Source: Aquicoccus sp. G2-2 (lineage in GTDB: Bacteria; Pseudomonadota; Alphaproteobacteria; Rhodobacterales; Rhodobacteraceae). From it: a stretch of DNA of 64,000 nt. The stretch covers positions 2,790,001-2,854,000 of the forward strand of contig NZ_JAYDCK010000003.1 in the NCBI RefSeq assembly GCF_034555965.1, in the 5' to 3' direction. A program made the position numbers and the translations under genes. Under the pieces are notes generated by a model. It saw only the letters and a list, made by a program, of their open reading frames with translations, made no database searches and was not told where the DNA came from. How positions within the stretch are numbered: position 1 is the stretch's first letter; every line of letters starts with the position of its first letter. Shown piece after piece: positions 1 to 10,025 of the stretch.

Positions 1-963
1 CGGGATGCCACCCACCCGGGTAGCGACAATCGGAAGGCTGGCCGCCATCGCTTCGAGAAGAGAAATCGGCAACCCTTCCGATACCGACGGCAACACGAAG
101 AGATCAGAATATTTCAACAATGCGGGCACGTCGTCGCGTTCGCCTGCAAAGGTGATGGCGTCAGTGAGGCCGAGTGCCTCAGCCTGATTGCTCAGCGCGC
201 CACGCAGTTCGCCATCGCCAACGATGATGAGATGCGCCTTGGGATGGGTTTCCCGGACGCTGGCCATTGCCGAAATCAGCGTGTCGATCCCCTTAAACCA
301 AACCAGCCGGGCCACTGTCAGAATTACCGGACCGTCTGCCACCGCCACCGGGATGACGTCGGTTGCCGGCGGCGCAGCAGCGAGCCTGCGTGCGAAGGGG
401 GCCAGACGGATTCCGTTGCGGATTACATGCAGTCGCCGTGCCGGTATCAACCGAGCTCGCAACGCCAGATCAGCCACAGTCTGCGACACTGTCACGGTCG
501 CATCGATCCCGATGCTGCCGATAACGCGATCATAAACCCAGAATATCGCCTTCTTCCAACGCTGCGGCATCGCGATATAGCCGAGGTTATGGGCTGTGTT
601 GACCACCCGCATCGACGGCATGACGATTCCGATCATCGCGCCGAGCAGTGCGGCCTTTGACATATGTGTGTGCAATATGTCGAAATCCCCGTCCTGCAGG
701 ATTCGGCACAGGGCCACCAATGTGCGGATATCAGAAAAAAGACCCGGCATCCTGCGCATCGGAAGCAGGATAATCTCGGCGCCTTTCTTGCGCGCTTCTT
801 CTTCATGCGGCTTGTGAATGTGGTCGCAGATGAGCGTGACATGCACCGCGTCCGAGAAACCGTCGAGCAATGTCATGACGTGATCGGGAACGCCGCCAAC
901 ATCCATCCGCGTCACAAGCATGGCAACGCGGATTTGAGAGCGGGGAGAGCGCCGGGAACTCAT
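1..963 (-). CDS. Family 4-type glycosyltransferase, 3' end cut by window edge
   Basis: Predicted retaining glycosyltransferase of the GT-B fold that transfers a nucleotide-activated sugar during exopolysaccharide assembly at the cytoplasmic membrane. The 321 codons present start with MSSRRSPRSQIRVAMLVTRM and show the N-terminal donor-fold glycine region (DVGGVPDHV), an internal NGIRLAPF segment and, at the window edge, the EX7E signature in EGLPISLLEAMA followed by VATRVGGIP. Only the last part of the C-terminal Rossmann domain should be missing. The ATG overlaps the stop of the upstream deacetylase gene (ATGA), so the two are translationally coupled. Family assignment is firm; donor and acceptor are unknown. 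Confidence 0.88.
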   Translation of the reverse strand, partial: MSSRRSPRSQIRVAMLVTRMDVGGVPDHVMTLLDGFSDAVHVTLICDHIHKPHEEEARKKGAEIILLPMRRMPGLFSDIRTLVALCRILQDGDFDILHTHMSKAALLGAMIGIVMPSMRVVNTAHNLGYIAMPQRWKKAIFWVYDRVIGSIGIDATVTVSQTVADLALRARLIPARRLHVIRNGIRLAPFARRLAAAPPATDVIPVAVADGPVILTVARLVWFKGIDTLISAMASVRETHPKAHLIIVGDGELRGALSNQAEALGLTDAITFAGERDDVPALLKYSDLFVLPSVSEGLPISLLEAMAASLPIVATRVGGIP

Positions 964-1880
964 CCCGGCTTTGCCTGACGTTGACCGGTCAGCGCTGCGA
1001 AGGCGCGGTTGCCCGCACGCATCATGCGCCGGTAGTATGGCGTATCGCGCACGCCGGTCCAGTCAAAGACGCCGGCCATCTTGAGCCGAAAGACGAGTTG
1101 CGTATCGGAAATCGAAACCTCGGTTCGGCGCAGTCGGGCAGGGTCCGTACCGGGACTGCTGCGCCCCGATTGAGTTGTGAACCCTAATTGATAGCCAGCC
1201 GCCGAAGCCATCGCAGCCACGCGCGGTTCCACGTTGCCGCCGGGATAGGCAACTGCATTGCATGAAATTCCGAGCCGCTTTTCCAGTTCGTCGTGCGACT
1301 GCTGCAACTCATGGCGCAGATCGGCATCGCCCAAGTCGGTCAATACCGGGTGTGACATGGTGTGCGATCCAACCTCGTGGCCCTGCGCCAGCCAGTCTTT
1401 CAGCTGTTTCTCATCCATGAAATCGCCCAGGGCCTTCGGGTCGGACATCGGCCACTCGCGATTGTCTGACCCGATCATGCCGAGGACCGGAAACACGACC
1501 GCCTTGAAGCCATGGCGTTTCAGGATCGGCGCGGCGTCGGTCAGGTTGTCCGTGTAGCCATCATCGAACGTGATCAATACCGCCTTGGTATCCAGAGGAC
1601 ATTCGCCTTCGATCATGCGCCGGGCCTCGTCCAGCCCGATACTCCGGAAGCCGCGCCTGACCAGATATGCCATCTGACGATCGAACGCATCAGTCGACAC
1701 GCTAATTTCGCGCGACACCAGACCAAGCGCACGGAACGGGTGCCGGTTGACGCGGTGATACAGCAGCACCCTGAGCCCCGGCGGCTGACGCAGCACAAAC
1801 CCGATCGGCACGATCAGATGTTTCAGGATGACTTTCACTGCAATGCGTGAAACGGAAAGCGCGATACTTTGGTTTGCCAT
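960..1880 (-). CDS. Polysaccharide deacetylase family protein (NodB domain)
   Basis: A 306-residue carbohydrate esterase 4 homologue, expected to remove N- or O-acetyl groups from a surface polysaccharide. The NodB domain covers about residues 95-270: the catalytic aspartate motif TFDDGYTDN lies near 104-112 and the metal-binding HEVGSHTMSHP near 168-178. No clear cleavable signal peptide is visible, although the hydrophobic stretch at about 14-30 could anchor it. It sits between a glycosyltransferase and a lipid-linked glycosylphosphotransferase on the same strand, consistent with modification of the polymer made by this cluster. Substrate not predictable from sequence. Confidence 0.88.
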   Translation of the reverse strand: MANQSIALSVSRIAVKVILKHLIVPIGFVLRQPPGLRVLLYHRVNRHPFRALGLVSREISVSTDAFDRQMAYLVRRGFRSIGLDEARRMIEGECPLDTKAVLITFDDGYTDNLTDAAPILKRHGFKAVVFPVLGMIGSDNREWPMSDPKALGDFMDEKQLKDWLAQGHEVGSHTMSHPVLTDLGDADLRHELQQSHDELEKRLGISCNAVAYPGGNVEPRVAAMASAAGYQLGFTTQSGRSSPGTDPARLRRTEVSISDTQLVFRLKMAGVFDWTGVRDTPYYRRMMRAGNRAFAALTGQRQAKPG

Positions 1881-1907
1881 GTTTTACATCCACTGCCCGA
1901 TCTTGCC

Positions 1908-3284
1908 TTACCGGGACCCTTCGGCGAGCAGGACGACACGGATCGTCTGCGCAACGATTGCCAGATCCAGCCAGATCGTCCAGTTCTTGATGTAATAAAT
2001 ATCGAAACGCGCCTTCCAGCGGGCGTCTTCCAGTGACGAGCCGTAGGAATAGCTGATCTGCGCCCAGCCGGTCAGCCCTGGTCGCACAACATGACGGGCA
2101 TCAAATCCGGGAATCGCCTTGGCCAGCGCTTCGACGAATTCGGGGCGTTCCGGGCGAGGCCCGACCAGCGCCATTTCGCCTTTCAGGATATTGAACAGCT
2201 GCGGCAGTTCATCAATACGCGATTTGCGCAGGAAGCTCCCGACGCGAGTCACGCGACTGTCCCCGACGCGAGCCCATTGGGCGCCGCCGCTTTCAGCATC
2301 CACAATCATCGACCGGAATTTCAGAACGGAAAAATGCCGCCCGTTCTTCCCGACGCGTGTCTGGCGGTAGAAAATCGGGCCGCCATCATCGAGCTTGATC
2401 GCAATTATGGTCAGCACGATGAGCGGCAACACCAACAGCACGCCCAAGCACGTGATCAACGTCTCAACCACCCGCTTAATCCAGAAAAACCGATGCCCGG
2501 CATTGTGCAGCGACGGCAACTCGGCGTTGTTCATCACGTCCGGCTCGATCCAGCGGCAATAGCGCTCGAACAGATGCGCGACCGGTGAGGGAAAGGGCGT
2601 CTGCCCACCGCTTTCGTTGCGGGGAAGTCCTTCGACGAGAACATCGAGAGACGAATCGGGCATCTCGACATAGATATCGTCGAACTCGGCAGATGATTTC
2701 AGCGACCGCAATACACCAAGCATCCGGTCGGGATGTGCGGCGCAATCCATCGCGTGATGTTGCACGACGACGAACTCGCTGGGCGCGACATTGTTAGCAG
2801 CCTGATTGACCAGTTGCGCCACCTTTTCCGAGCCGATCACGGCAAGCCGACGCTTGGTCGCGAAGGTCGCGTAGTAAAAGCAGGTCAGCGGACGCGCCAG
2901 TGCGAGCAACGCAAACAGCGTAAAATGCCCCACGGTAAAATAGAAGAAGCCGGAGCGATCACCTGCAACGAAGTCGTCGAAAAAAAGCCAGCCGACCCAC
3001 GACAGAAACGCTGCGATGGTGCCGCTGCGGACCAGAGCGCGACCATGCATATAGCGGCGCTGATAGAGCCCCATTGCAAACAGGCACATCAGCACCGACG
3101 CGGCGTAGAAGAAGTTCAGCAAGATCGTAGTGGCGACGTTTGGCAGGGTATAGGGAACCGCCCCATTGAGCCCGAAGCTGTTCAGAATTGAGCCCAAGAT
3201 ACCCAAGAAGACGAGAATCAACGCGCCATCAACGACAAACAAGCTCATCGACACGTGAGGAATATATACAGATGCGATTCTCAC
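1908..3284 (-). CDS. EpsB/WcaJ-type polyprenyl glycosylphosphotransferase (exopolysaccharide initiation)
   Basis: Initiating sugar-1-phosphate transferase that loads the first sugar onto undecaprenyl phosphate. The 458-residue protein has four N-terminal membrane helices (about 15-35, 50-73, 88-105, 115-132), a Rossmann-like central domain, a further helix at about 273-296 and the C-terminal catalytic bacterial sugar-transferase domain with KFRSM (322-326), a [14 protein letters not shown] segment and [11 protein letters not shown] (373-383). Layout and length match the EpsB_2 (PEP-CTERM-associated) subfamily. The start is GTG at 3284, preceded by an excellent Shine-Dalgarno (AGGAGGTG, 3-4 nt spacing); an internal ATG at codon 13 is less likely. 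It heads the deacetylase/glycosyltransferase run. Confidence 0.88.
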   Translation of the reverse strand: MRIASVYIPHVSMSLFVVDGALILVFLGILGSILNSFGLNGAVPYTLPNVATTILLNFFYAASVLMCLFAMGLYQRRYMHGRALVRSGTIAAFLSWVGWLFFDDFVAGDRSGFFYFTVGHFTLFALLALARPLTCFYYATFATKRRLAVIGSEKVAQLVNQAANNVAPSEFVVVQHHAMDCAAHPDRMLGVLRSLKSSAEFDDIYVEMPDSSLDVLVEGLPRNESGGQTPFPSPVAHLFERYCRWIEPDVMNNAELPSLHNAGHRFFWIKRVVETLITCLGVLLVLPLIVLTIIAIKLDDGGPIFYRQTRVGKNGRHFSVLKFRSMIVDAESGGAQWARVGDSRVTRVGSFLRKSRIDELPQLFNILKGEMALVGPRPERPEFVEALAKAIPGFDARHVVRPGLTGWAQISYSYGSSLEDARWKARFDIYYIKNWTIWLDLAIVAQTIRVVLLAEGSR

Positions 3285-3559
3285 GCCACCTCCTAATTAC
3301 TTAAGTCATATGTCATTGTTCAAAACTGGAAATTCTAAAGTATGGTATTCGTAATAAGCGGGGCAACTAGACAACAAAATCAACCGTCGGTCAAGCGGTC
3401 CGGCCCGAAGGAGGGGATGTGGGTACGGAATTCCGGACCAGTTGGTAACGGTAGTGTTGCAAAGTTTTTCGAGGACAGAGATGATGGTGACCGGTCGCTG
3501 ACCGTCTCAGCCGAGCGCGTGCAAGTCTTGCCTGAGCTGTCCACTTGGTAACGGCCCCG

Positions 3560-4087
3560 CTTGCGCAACTCGGCCCAGACGGTTGCACACCGTTGTGTTA
3601 ATCTGCTTCACGCAGGGCGAAAAACGTTTCAATGATCCGCGCGGTTTCCCGAAAAGAATGGCGCGACCCGAGTTCGGCGTGAAGGCGGCGTAATTCCGGC
3701 GTCGTTGGGTCGGGGAAGAAGTGGGTTACCGGGGTCAAGGTGCGTCAGCAGTTTTGCTCCGCCAAAGCATCGCATTTGCACTGGCGGAAATGCGGCGCTC
3801 GAAGCCGAAACCGTCCGAATACTGTATCGCCATTCGGGTACGATAATCGTGAAACCCGCCCAGACCCGCAATCCGGGCAAGCGCGGCTTACAGCGCAAAC
3901 TTCCTCGACCTGATCGGATAGCACAGCTTTTTTGAATTTGCCTCAGGATCACCTTGGCGTCCTCAAGCAACAATCTGAGCGCCTCCGGTTGCGTCAACCT
4001 AGATGCGCGCGACACCAGCCCGAGCCGATGCGTTCGCTTCGTGCCATCGTCGAAGGTCGTTTCCACCGAAATCTGTACATCCATCAC
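3560..4087 (-). pseudogene. Decayed ISKra4-type transposase N-terminus
   Basis: Read in one frame from 4087 the product begins MMDVQISVETTFDDGTKRTH with a plausible N-terminal domain up to about codon 53. It must then be read in a second frame (SDQVEEVCAVSRACPDCGSG and FGRFRLRAPHFRQCKC, a CxxC...CxC zinc region), then a third stretch (TLTPVTHFFPDPTTPELRR, LHAELGSRHSFRETARIIET), and after another shift NTTVCNRLGRVA near 3562-3597. That succession is what I know from the N-terminal half of ISKra4-like transposases. Several frameshifts and stops and the loss of the C-terminal catalytic half make it a dead relic. It lies just beyond the 3' end of the hao-ccm island. Confidence 0.7.
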
Positions 4088-4333
4088 CGCTCTACCTCAA
4101 AGGAACTCAGGATAGCACTGTCCTGTGACCCCCTGCTCTTGTCCACTCCCCTCCGCGCGTCGGGCGATTGCTCAACCTGCGCCAATCGACGTAATCACCA
4201 ACCTGACTACGGTCGCGGCTGGGCGAAAATTCAGTGGCAGGTCAATCGCCAGCCGGTACATTGAAACCGGAAGCCCAAAGGTCCATGCGCAAGAGGGATG
4301 ATCATTCGCGGGTCCTTGGGGTTCTGGCTCCGA
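4088..4333. other. Non-coding gap between transposase relic and ccmE
   Basis: No convincing gene, RNA or terminator was found here. It separates the ISKra4-type relic from the end of ccmE. The stretch is a candidate insertion-sequence scar, but I could not assign it to a family. Confidence 0.4.
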
Positions 4334-4762
4334 TCAGTCTGAGGCAAGTTGTTGGCGCGGCATGTCTGCCAATTCGCGCGGCATGTAATCCTCATCGTGT
4401 TTGGCAAGGATTTCGCTCGCCTGAAACTCGCCGCCAATCAACTGTCCGGTGGCAATGGCGCCTTCGTTTTCGGCAAAAAGGTCGGGCAGCAGGCCGCTAT
4501 AGGAAACCGACACGACCTGCACACCGTCGGTCAGCCGGAATGTCACCCGCGCACCGTCGCGCACAAGGCTGCCTTCCTCCACCATACCGCCAAGGCGGAA
4601 AATTTCGGCTGCCGCGGGGCCTTCGGCATGGACATCCGAAGGCGTACGGAAGAACTGAATGCCGTCCCGCATACCATAGCCGACCAATGTCGTCGCCAAC
4701 GCCAACGCCAGGGCACTAAACGCAACCAGCCTGATCCGGCGCGATTTGCGCAACCCGCTCAT
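4334..4762 (-). CDS. ccmE: Cytochrome c maturation heme chaperone CcmE
   Basis: Periplasmic, membrane-anchored chaperone that binds heme covalently and hands it to the CcmF/CcmH ligation complex. The 142-residue protein has an N-terminal anchor at about 10-29, an OB-fold body, and the HxxxY heme-binding motif KHDEDY with His122 and Tyr126. The start is the ATG at 4762, which overlaps the hemA stop by ATGA; a longer upstream frame would add residues with no family resemblance. It is the last gene of the hao-ccm unit. The ccmA, ccmB, ccmC and ccmD genes that load CcmE are absent from the window. Confidence 0.95.
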   Translation of the reverse strand: MSGLRKSRRIRLVAFSALALALATTLVGYGMRDGIQFFRTPSDVHAEGPAAAEIFRLGGMVEEGSLVRDGARVTFRLTDGVQVVSVSYSGLLPDLFAENEGAIATGQLIGGEFQASEILAKHDEDYMPRELADMPRQQLASD

Positions 4763-6045
4763 GGTAAGCCTCCTCCTGCGCGGGCAAACGGCAATTGCAA
4801 AGCCCTCCAGCATTGCGCGAGTCCACCGACAAGCGCATCCATCATTGTATCGGTATGCAAGGGCGACGCGGTAATACGCAGCCGTTCGGTGCCGCGCGGC
4901 ACGGTCGGGTAATTGATTGGCTGGACATAGATCGCATGCTCATCAAGCAGCCGGTCACACAATGCCTTGCACTTGACCGGATCACCAACGATGACCGGCA
5001 CGATATGGCTGGGCGCGTCGAAAAACGGAATGCGTTCACGGCTCAGCAATCTGCGCAGACGATCAACTCGCTCCTGCAATGCGGTGCGCTCGGTCTGGCT
5101 TTGCCGCAGATGCCGCACCGAGGTGAGCGCACCAGCCGCCACTGCAGGCGGAATGGCACTGGTAAAGATGAAGCCCGTTGCGTGGCTTCGGATGGCGTCG
5201 ATGATTGAGTGGTTCGCCGCGATATAACCGCCAATCACGCCAAAAGCCTTGGCAAGCGTGCCCTGCAAGATGTCGATCTCTGCCGCCAGCCCGTCACGCT
5301 CTGCCACGCCCGCACCGGTCGGCCCATACATACCCACCGCATGAACCTCGTCGAGGTAGGTGAGCGCGCCATATTCGCGGGCGATCTCCACGATTTCGCC
5401 AATCGGAGCGATGTCGCCATCCATCGAATAAACCGATTCAAATGCGATGACCTTGCAGCGGTCTCGCGGAATTTCCGCGAGCAATTCGCGCAAGTGGTCC
5501 ATATCATTGTGGCGGAAAATGCGTTTTTCGGCCCGGCTTTCCAATACACCTTGAATCATCGAGGCATGGTTGAGCTCATCCGACAAGATCACGCAGTCAG
5601 GCAGGATCTTTCCCAGTGTCGCAATGGTGGCCTGATTGGCAAGATAACCACAGCCAAATACCAGCCCTCCCTCCTTGCCATGCAGCGCGGCCATCTCGCG
5701 TTCAAGCGCCACGATCGGACCGTGATTGCCCGAGATATTGCGCGTGCCTCCTGCACCGGCGCCGTAATCGTCAATCGCTGCTTTCATCGCTGCGCGCACG
5801 TCGGCATTCTGGCCCATGCCGAGATAATCATTCGAGCACCACACCGCGACCTTGCGGCGCTCCGCGCCAGCCACCGCCATCGACCAGGGAAACTGGCCAA
5901 CGATGCGATTGTGCTCCTGAAACACCCGGTAGCGGCCCTCGCTTATCAACCCATCGACCGATTGCTGCATCAACGCGGTATAGTCCGGCCTCACTTCACG
6001 CAGCGGTGCTTGCGCTGTTCGTGCCCAGTTCTCACTCAGTGTCAT
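4759..6045 (-). CDS. hemA: 5-aminolevulinate synthase
   Basis: PLP enzyme that condenses glycine with succinyl-CoA to 5-aminolevulinate, the committed step of the alphaproteobacterial (Shemin) heme route. The 428-residue sequence is full length: glycine-rich [12 protein letters not shown] (95-106), [21 protein letters not shown] (231-241) and the PLP-binding lysine in TLAKAFG (Lys266). It is sandwiched between ccmI and ccmE, overlapping both by 4 bp, which is an unusual location for hemA. The genome probably has another copy in its normal context, so this may be a paralogue dedicated to heme c demand (inference). Confidence 0.95.
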   Translation of the reverse strand: MTLSENWARTAQAPLREVRPDYTALMQQSVDGLISEGRYRVFQEHNRIVGQFPWSMAVAGAERRKVAVWCSNDYLGMGQNADVRAAMKAAIDDYGAGAGGTRNISGNHGPIVALEREMAALHGKEGGLVFGCGYLANQATIATLGKILPDCVILSDELNHASMIQGVLESRAEKRIFRHNDMDHLRELLAEIPRDRCKVIAFESVYSMDGDIAPIGEIVEIAREYGALTYLDEVHAVGMYGPTGAGVAERDGLAAEIDILQGTLAKAFGVIGGYIAANHSIIDAIRSHATGFIFTSAIPPAVAAGALTSVRHLRQSQTERTALQERVDRLRRLLSRERIPFFDAPSHIVPVIVGDPVKCKALCDRLLDEHAIYVQPINYPTVPRGTERLRITASPLHTDTMMDALVGGLAQCWRALQLPFARAGGGLP

Positions 6046-7013
6046 TGCTTCTCTCCCTGCGTCAGACCCGCCGTCCCGAGTTCAGACAGCAGAGTGCGCA
6101 CCTTCTGCGCCGCCGGCAGGTCCGGCTTCAGCCGCACCACCAGCCATTCAAGATCCCGGCGCGCGGCGTCCGGGTGTCCCAGCCGCAGGTTAAGCAAGCC
6201 GCGATACCAGCGCGCCTCGGCCATGTCGGGGACCTGCTCAAGCACGCCATTGACCTCGGCCAGCAACTCCTCGGCGGGCGGCGCGTCCGGCGCTTCGACC
6301 ACCATGCGCAGATAACCCATCCGAAACTCCAGATCGCCGGGAAACTGATCCGCAGCGGCCTTCAGAACGTCGGGCGCATCGGCCTCACGGCCCAGCACGC
6401 CATAGCTGCGCAGCAGCATCCTGAAGTCCTCGGGCGACGCAGCGCCATCCCAGACCCGCGCTTCCAACCGCGCGACCATCGCTTCGATATCCGGCGCACC
6501 ATCCGCGTTCAAAGGCATCATTGGCGCGCCTGATGCACCCGCCGCCGCAGCCGTGGCATCACCCTGATCGAGGGGGATACGGCCATCAGCGTGCGGCGAG
6601 GTGGTGAAGTCCACATCCGATAGCGAGGCAACGCCGCTGACGGCAAACGCCGCCACAAAGACGCACAGCGCCGCCAACACCGACGTGATGCGGCCCGGCA
6701 AATGAGTTTGCGCAACCGTCCCGGCCTGAAACGTATCGCGCGCGCGACGCAGGGCAGTAAGCGTGGCATCTGCTTCTGCCGCCAGACGACGGTTGTTGCG
6801 GTCATGCGTTGTCTCGTCGATCCGGCCCTCGGCCAGGGCCATATCGTTGTCGCGCAACTGCCCGGTCAGACGGTTCTTCTCCTTTTGCCAGCGCTCTACC
6901 GGCGCACGGCTTTCCACGCCCAGCCCCAGCGCGCGGTTGGCCGCCGGGGTGAACAGCGGCATCAAAGCGAACGCCGTTCCCAGCAACACAAGGCAGATCG
7001 CAAGCATCATCAT
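6042..7013 (-). CDS. ccmI: Cytochrome c maturation protein CcmI
   Basis: Apocytochrome chaperone of the heme ligation complex. The 323-residue protein has the CcmI plan: a membrane helix at the extreme N-terminus ([12 protein letters not shown]), a cytoplasmic charged helical loop (about 30-95), a second helix near 108-130, and a periplasmic C-terminal TPR-like domain (about 170-320) that would bind apocytochrome C-termini. Three consecutive ATG codons make the exact start uncertain by two residues. It overlaps ccmH upstream and hemA downstream by ATGA. Sequence supports the family strongly; its specialisation for HaoA is inference. Confidence 0.9.
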   Translation of the reverse strand: MMMLAICLVLLGTAFALMPLFTPAANRALGLGVESRAPVERWQKEKNRLTGQLRDNDMALAEGRIDETTHDRNNRRLAAEADATLTALRRARDTFQAGTVAQTHLPGRITSVLAALCVFVAAFAVSGVASLSDVDFTTSPHADGRIPLDQGDATAAAAGASGAPMMPLNADGAPDIEAMVARLEARVWDGAASPEDFRMLLRSYGVLGREADAPDVLKAAADQFPGDLEFRMGYLRMVVEAPDAPPAEELLAEVNGVLEQVPDMAEARWYRGLLNLRLGHPDAARRDLEWLVVRLKPDLPAAQKVRTLLSELGTAGLTQGEKQ

Positions 7014-7450
7014 GGCTCAAGCTCCTCCAACCGGGTTTCTGTCAATAGCGCTCCCTCAGCGGGCGGGGCTCTCTGCACACGCAGCCGCGCTATCAGCCAA
7101 AGTCCGAGCCCCACTCCGCCCAGCGCCAACAGCGCCGGGATAAACCAGATCACTGCCCCCGGCCCTGATGCGGGCGGCGCCAACAAGACGTAATCGCCAT
7201 AGCGCGACTGGAAGAACGCCATGATCTCGGCGTTGCTGCGGCCTTCGGCGGCCTGTTCGCGCACCAGATCAAGCATTTCGCGCGCCGTGCCAGAATGCGA
7301 ATCGAGGATGTTCTCGCTCTGACAAACCGGACAGCGCAACTGCATCGCAACTGCCCGAATGCGCGCTTCCTGTGGGGCCTCGTCCACCAATTGCCCGGCC
7401 CAAAGCGGACCAGCCATGCAGATCAGCGCAATCGCAATAAACAGTCTCAT
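7010..7450 (-). CDS. ccmH: Cytochrome c maturation protein CcmH (apocytochrome thioreductase)
   Basis: Thiol oxidoreductase that keeps apocytochrome CxxCH cysteines reduced for heme ligation. The 146 residues comprise a signal peptide or anchor (1-18), the family motif LRCPVCQ with Cys40 and Cys43, the three-helix domain around EMLDLVREQAAEG, and one membrane helix at about 103-122, as in CcmH/CcmL proteins. It overlaps ccmG and ccmI by 4 bp each. Length and motif are standard, and confidence is high. Confidence 0.94.
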   Translation of the reverse strand: MRLFIAIALICMAGPLWAGQLVDEAPQEARIRAVAMQLRCPVCQSENILDSHSGTAREMLDLVREQAAEGRSNAEIMAFFQSRYGDYVLLAPPASGPGAVIWFIPALLALGGVGLGLWLIARLRVQRAPPAEGALLTETRLEELEP

Positions 7451-8016
7451 GGCGTCACCCCGATCTTTGGCAGAGCCTTGGCCAGTACTGCCTCAGTCAA
7501 CGGGCCAGCATGGCGCATCTGCACGATGCCATCTGCGTCGATGAAGAACGTCTCGGGCATTCCATAAACACCAAAATCAATGCCCAGCCGCCCCTTGCCA
7601 TCATAGCCGGAAGCGTATGGAAAATGGCCCTCACGGTTGAGGTAGATTCGCGCCTTGTCCGGGTCATCTCTGTAATTGATCCCGGCAATCTGGAAGCTGC
7701 CCTTGGCTCGGCTCAGAAGGCCAAGCCGGATCAGCTCGCCATGCTCCTGGCGGCACGACACGCACCAAGACGCCCAGAAGTTTAGCACCAGTGGCTGGCC
7801 CGCGAAATCCGCCGACGCCAGCGTCCCGGGTTGATCGAAGACCGGGATCTCGAATTCCGGCATGGCCCGCCCTTCCAGTGCCGATGGCAGACGCCCGGGA
7901 TCGCGCGTAAGCCCAATGCTCAACAGTGCCAACAGTGCCAACATCGCGGCACCGAGCCCGTATTTCCAGCGGATCGGCCGCTTGGTTGTCCGCCGGGTAT
8001 CGCTTATCTCGCTCAT
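7447..8016 (-). CDS. ccmG: Thiol:disulfide interchange protein CcmG/DsbE
   Basis: Membrane-tethered periplasmic thioredoxin-like protein that reduces CcmH or the apocytochrome. The 189-residue product has a membrane anchor at about 18-37 and the active site WASWCVSC (Cys85, Cys88), with the cis-proline loop in YGMPETFFID. The reading frame is open further upstream, but the ATG at 8016 overlaps the ccmF stop by ATGA and matches the family N-terminus, so it was chosen. CVSC rather than the enterobacterial CPTC is a variant I would expect in this order. Confidence 0.93.
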   Translation of the reverse strand: MSEISDTRRTTKRPIRWKYGLGAAMLALLALLSIGLTRDPGRLPSALEGRAMPEFEIPVFDQPGTLASADFAGQPLVLNFWASWCVSCRQEHGELIRLGLLSRAKGSFQIAGINYRDDPDKARIYLNREGHFPYASGYDGKGRLGIDFGVYGMPETFFIDADGIVQMRHAGPLTEAVLAKALPKIGVTP

Positions 8017-10025
8017 TCCGCCGGCACCCCCTCTTGCTCGTGGCCCGGCATGGCCGGACGTGTGGCCCTGCGGGAAGACCTCGTGCGCTCCGTGAGTGAC
8101 AGCACAGCTCCGATCAAGACCACCGCCCAGCCGATCCAGATCCACGAAACCAACGGGTTCCAGAAGATTCGCGCTACCAGCCGCCCATCAGGTGCCTCGT
8201 CGCCCATCACCGCATAAAGATCACCTCCCCAAAGCGAGCGTAGCGCCACTTCTGTCGTTGTCATGGCGCGGATCGGATAAAACCGTTTCTCCGGGCGCAG
8301 CTCAAATAACGGCGCACCATCACGGGCGACGCTGAACGTCGCGCGACGGCCCTGATAGTTCGGGTCGGTGATGTCTTCCAGATCGCGCAATGTCAGCACG
8401 AACCCGGCCAACTGCACCGAATCGCCGCGCCGCATTTCTACCGTGGCCTGCTTTTGAAACAGTCCCGAGCCGATCATCCCCACGGCGATCAAGACTATCC
8501 CCAAATGCACGATCAACCCGCCGAACCGCCGCCTTGACCTGCCCATCACCGTGCCTGCCGCCGATAGCCACGATCCGCCCGCGGAACGACGCCGCGCGGC
8601 AATACCAATCCCCATGTCGCGCAGCGTTGCCGTCGATGCAAAGGCGGCGCCGGCAATGGCCACCACCGTGATCGGCGTGTGAACGCCAAGCCCGAGGCAC
8701 GCCACCACGGCCAGAACGGCAACGCCCGTCGGCAAACGGAACTGCCTCCCCAGCCGATGCCATGTCATTCCACGCCATGGGATCGACGGGCCGAACGACA
8801 ACAAGAACAGCAGCACCAGCATGATCGGCACAATCACCTTGTTGAAATAGGGCGCGCCAACGCTGAGCTTCTGGCCAGTGAAGACCTCGACCACCAGCGG
8901 GAACAGCGTACCGATCATCACCGTCGCCGCCACCACCAGAAGTAGCACCGAATTGGCTAGAATTGCGGTTTCCCGCGACACCACGCTTTCCAACCCGTCT
9001 TTAGATTCCAGCATCTCGGCGCGCCAGATCACAAGCCCGTAGCCCACCACCATCGTCACCGCGAGAAAGCCCAACATATAGGCCCCGCGCCCCGGATCGA
9101 CAGCAAACGCATGAACCGAGGTGAGCACACCAGAGCGCACCAAAAACGTACCCAGCAATGTCAGCAAGAAGGTCGAGACCACCAGAAACACGTTCCATGT
9201 GCGGAACATCCGCCGCTTTTCCTGCACCATCATCGAATGCAAGAGCGCCGTACCCACCAGCCATGGCATGAGCGAAGCATTCTCAACCGGATCCCAGGCC
9301 CAATAGCCGCCCCAGCCCAACTCATAATAAGCCCAGTAGCCGCCAAAAATGATACCAGAGGTCAGCGCGGCCCAGGCAAACAGTGTCCAGCGCCGCACTG
9401 CCGTCACCCATTCCAGCCCAACCTGCCCGCGGATCAACGAGGCAATGGCAAAGGCGAACGGAATGGCAAATCCGACATAGCCAAGATAAAGCACCGGCGG
9501 ATGAAAGGCCAATCCCGGGTCTTGCAGAAGCGGGTTAAGGTCACGCCCGTTTTCCGGCACCGGCGTGAGGCTGAGGAACGGGTTCGACAGGAAAATGATG
9601 AACGCCAGAAAGCCCAGTTCGATTGCGGCCAATGTCGCGATGATCCATGGCATCGAAAGCGGATGGTCGCGCCAATGCAGCGCCAGTGCAGCAGCACTCA
9701 AAACCGCCAGATACCATGCCCACAAAAGCAGTGACCCTTCATGCGCCCCCCAAAGTGCCGTGTAACGATAGAGCGTCGGCAACGCCCGGTTTGAGTTCTG
9801 CGCCACATAGGCTACCGAGAAATCGTTGATGACGAACGCATGAACCAGGGTCGCCGCCCCAAACGTGATCAATGCGAGATTGGCGAACATCGCGTTGCGC
9901 GCCGCCACCAGTCGCGCCGGGGAGTTCTGGCGCACCGAAAGCACCGCCTGAACGATGGCGAAGAGGCACAGAACAAGCGCAAGGCTGACCGCCACCTGGC
10001 CGAGTTTTGTCAGTGTCAGGATCAT
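8013..10025 (-). CDS. ccmF: Heme lyase subunit CcmF
   Basis: Large integral membrane protein of the holocytochrome c synthetase complex. The 670-residue sequence has about 14-15 hydrophobic segments and the tryptophan-rich WWD signature (GWGGYWAWDPVENASLMPWL, about residues 230-250), with conserved regions such as LYRYTALWGAHEGSLLLWAW upstream. The ATG at 10025 overlaps the stop of the MocR gene; the frame runs nine codons further upstream without family similarity. CcmF sits first in the ccm block, and with CcmH and CcmI here the complete ligation module is encoded together. Confidence 0.95.
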   Translation of the reverse strand: MILTLTKLGQVAVSLALVLCLFAIVQAVLSVRQNSPARLVAARNAMFANLALITFGAATLVHAFVINDFSVAYVAQNSNRALPTLYRYTALWGAHEGSLLLWAWYLAVLSAAALALHWRDHPLSMPWIIATLAAIELGFLAFIIFLSNPFLSLTPVPENGRDLNPLLQDPGLAFHPPVLYLGYVGFAIPFAFAIASLIRGQVGLEWVTAVRRWTLFAWAALTSGIIFGGYWAYYELGWGGYWAWDPVENASLMPWLVGTALLHSMMVQEKRRMFRTWNVFLVVSTFLLTLLGTFLVRSGVLTSVHAFAVDPGRGAYMLGFLAVTMVVGYGLVIWRAEMLESKDGLESVVSRETAILANSVLLLVVAATVMIGTLFPLVVEVFTGQKLSVGAPYFNKVIVPIMLVLLFLLSFGPSIPWRGMTWHRLGRQFRLPTGVAVLAVVACLGLGVHTPITVVAIAGAAFASTATLRDMGIGIAARRRSAGGSWLSAAGTVMGRSRRRFGGLIVHLGIVLIAVGMIGSGLFQKQATVEMRRGDSVQLAGFVLTLRDLEDITDPNYQGRRATFSVARDGAPLFELRPEKRFYPIRAMTTTEVALRSLWGGDLYAVMGDEAPDGRLVARIFWNPLVSWIWIGWAVVLIGAVLSLTERTRSSRRATRPAMPGHEQEGVPAE

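Noticed and set aside
3285-3559. Possible small genes upstream of the EpsB-type gene
   Set aside because: Frames are short, lack ribosome-binding sites and show no domain; part may be decayed transposase sequence.
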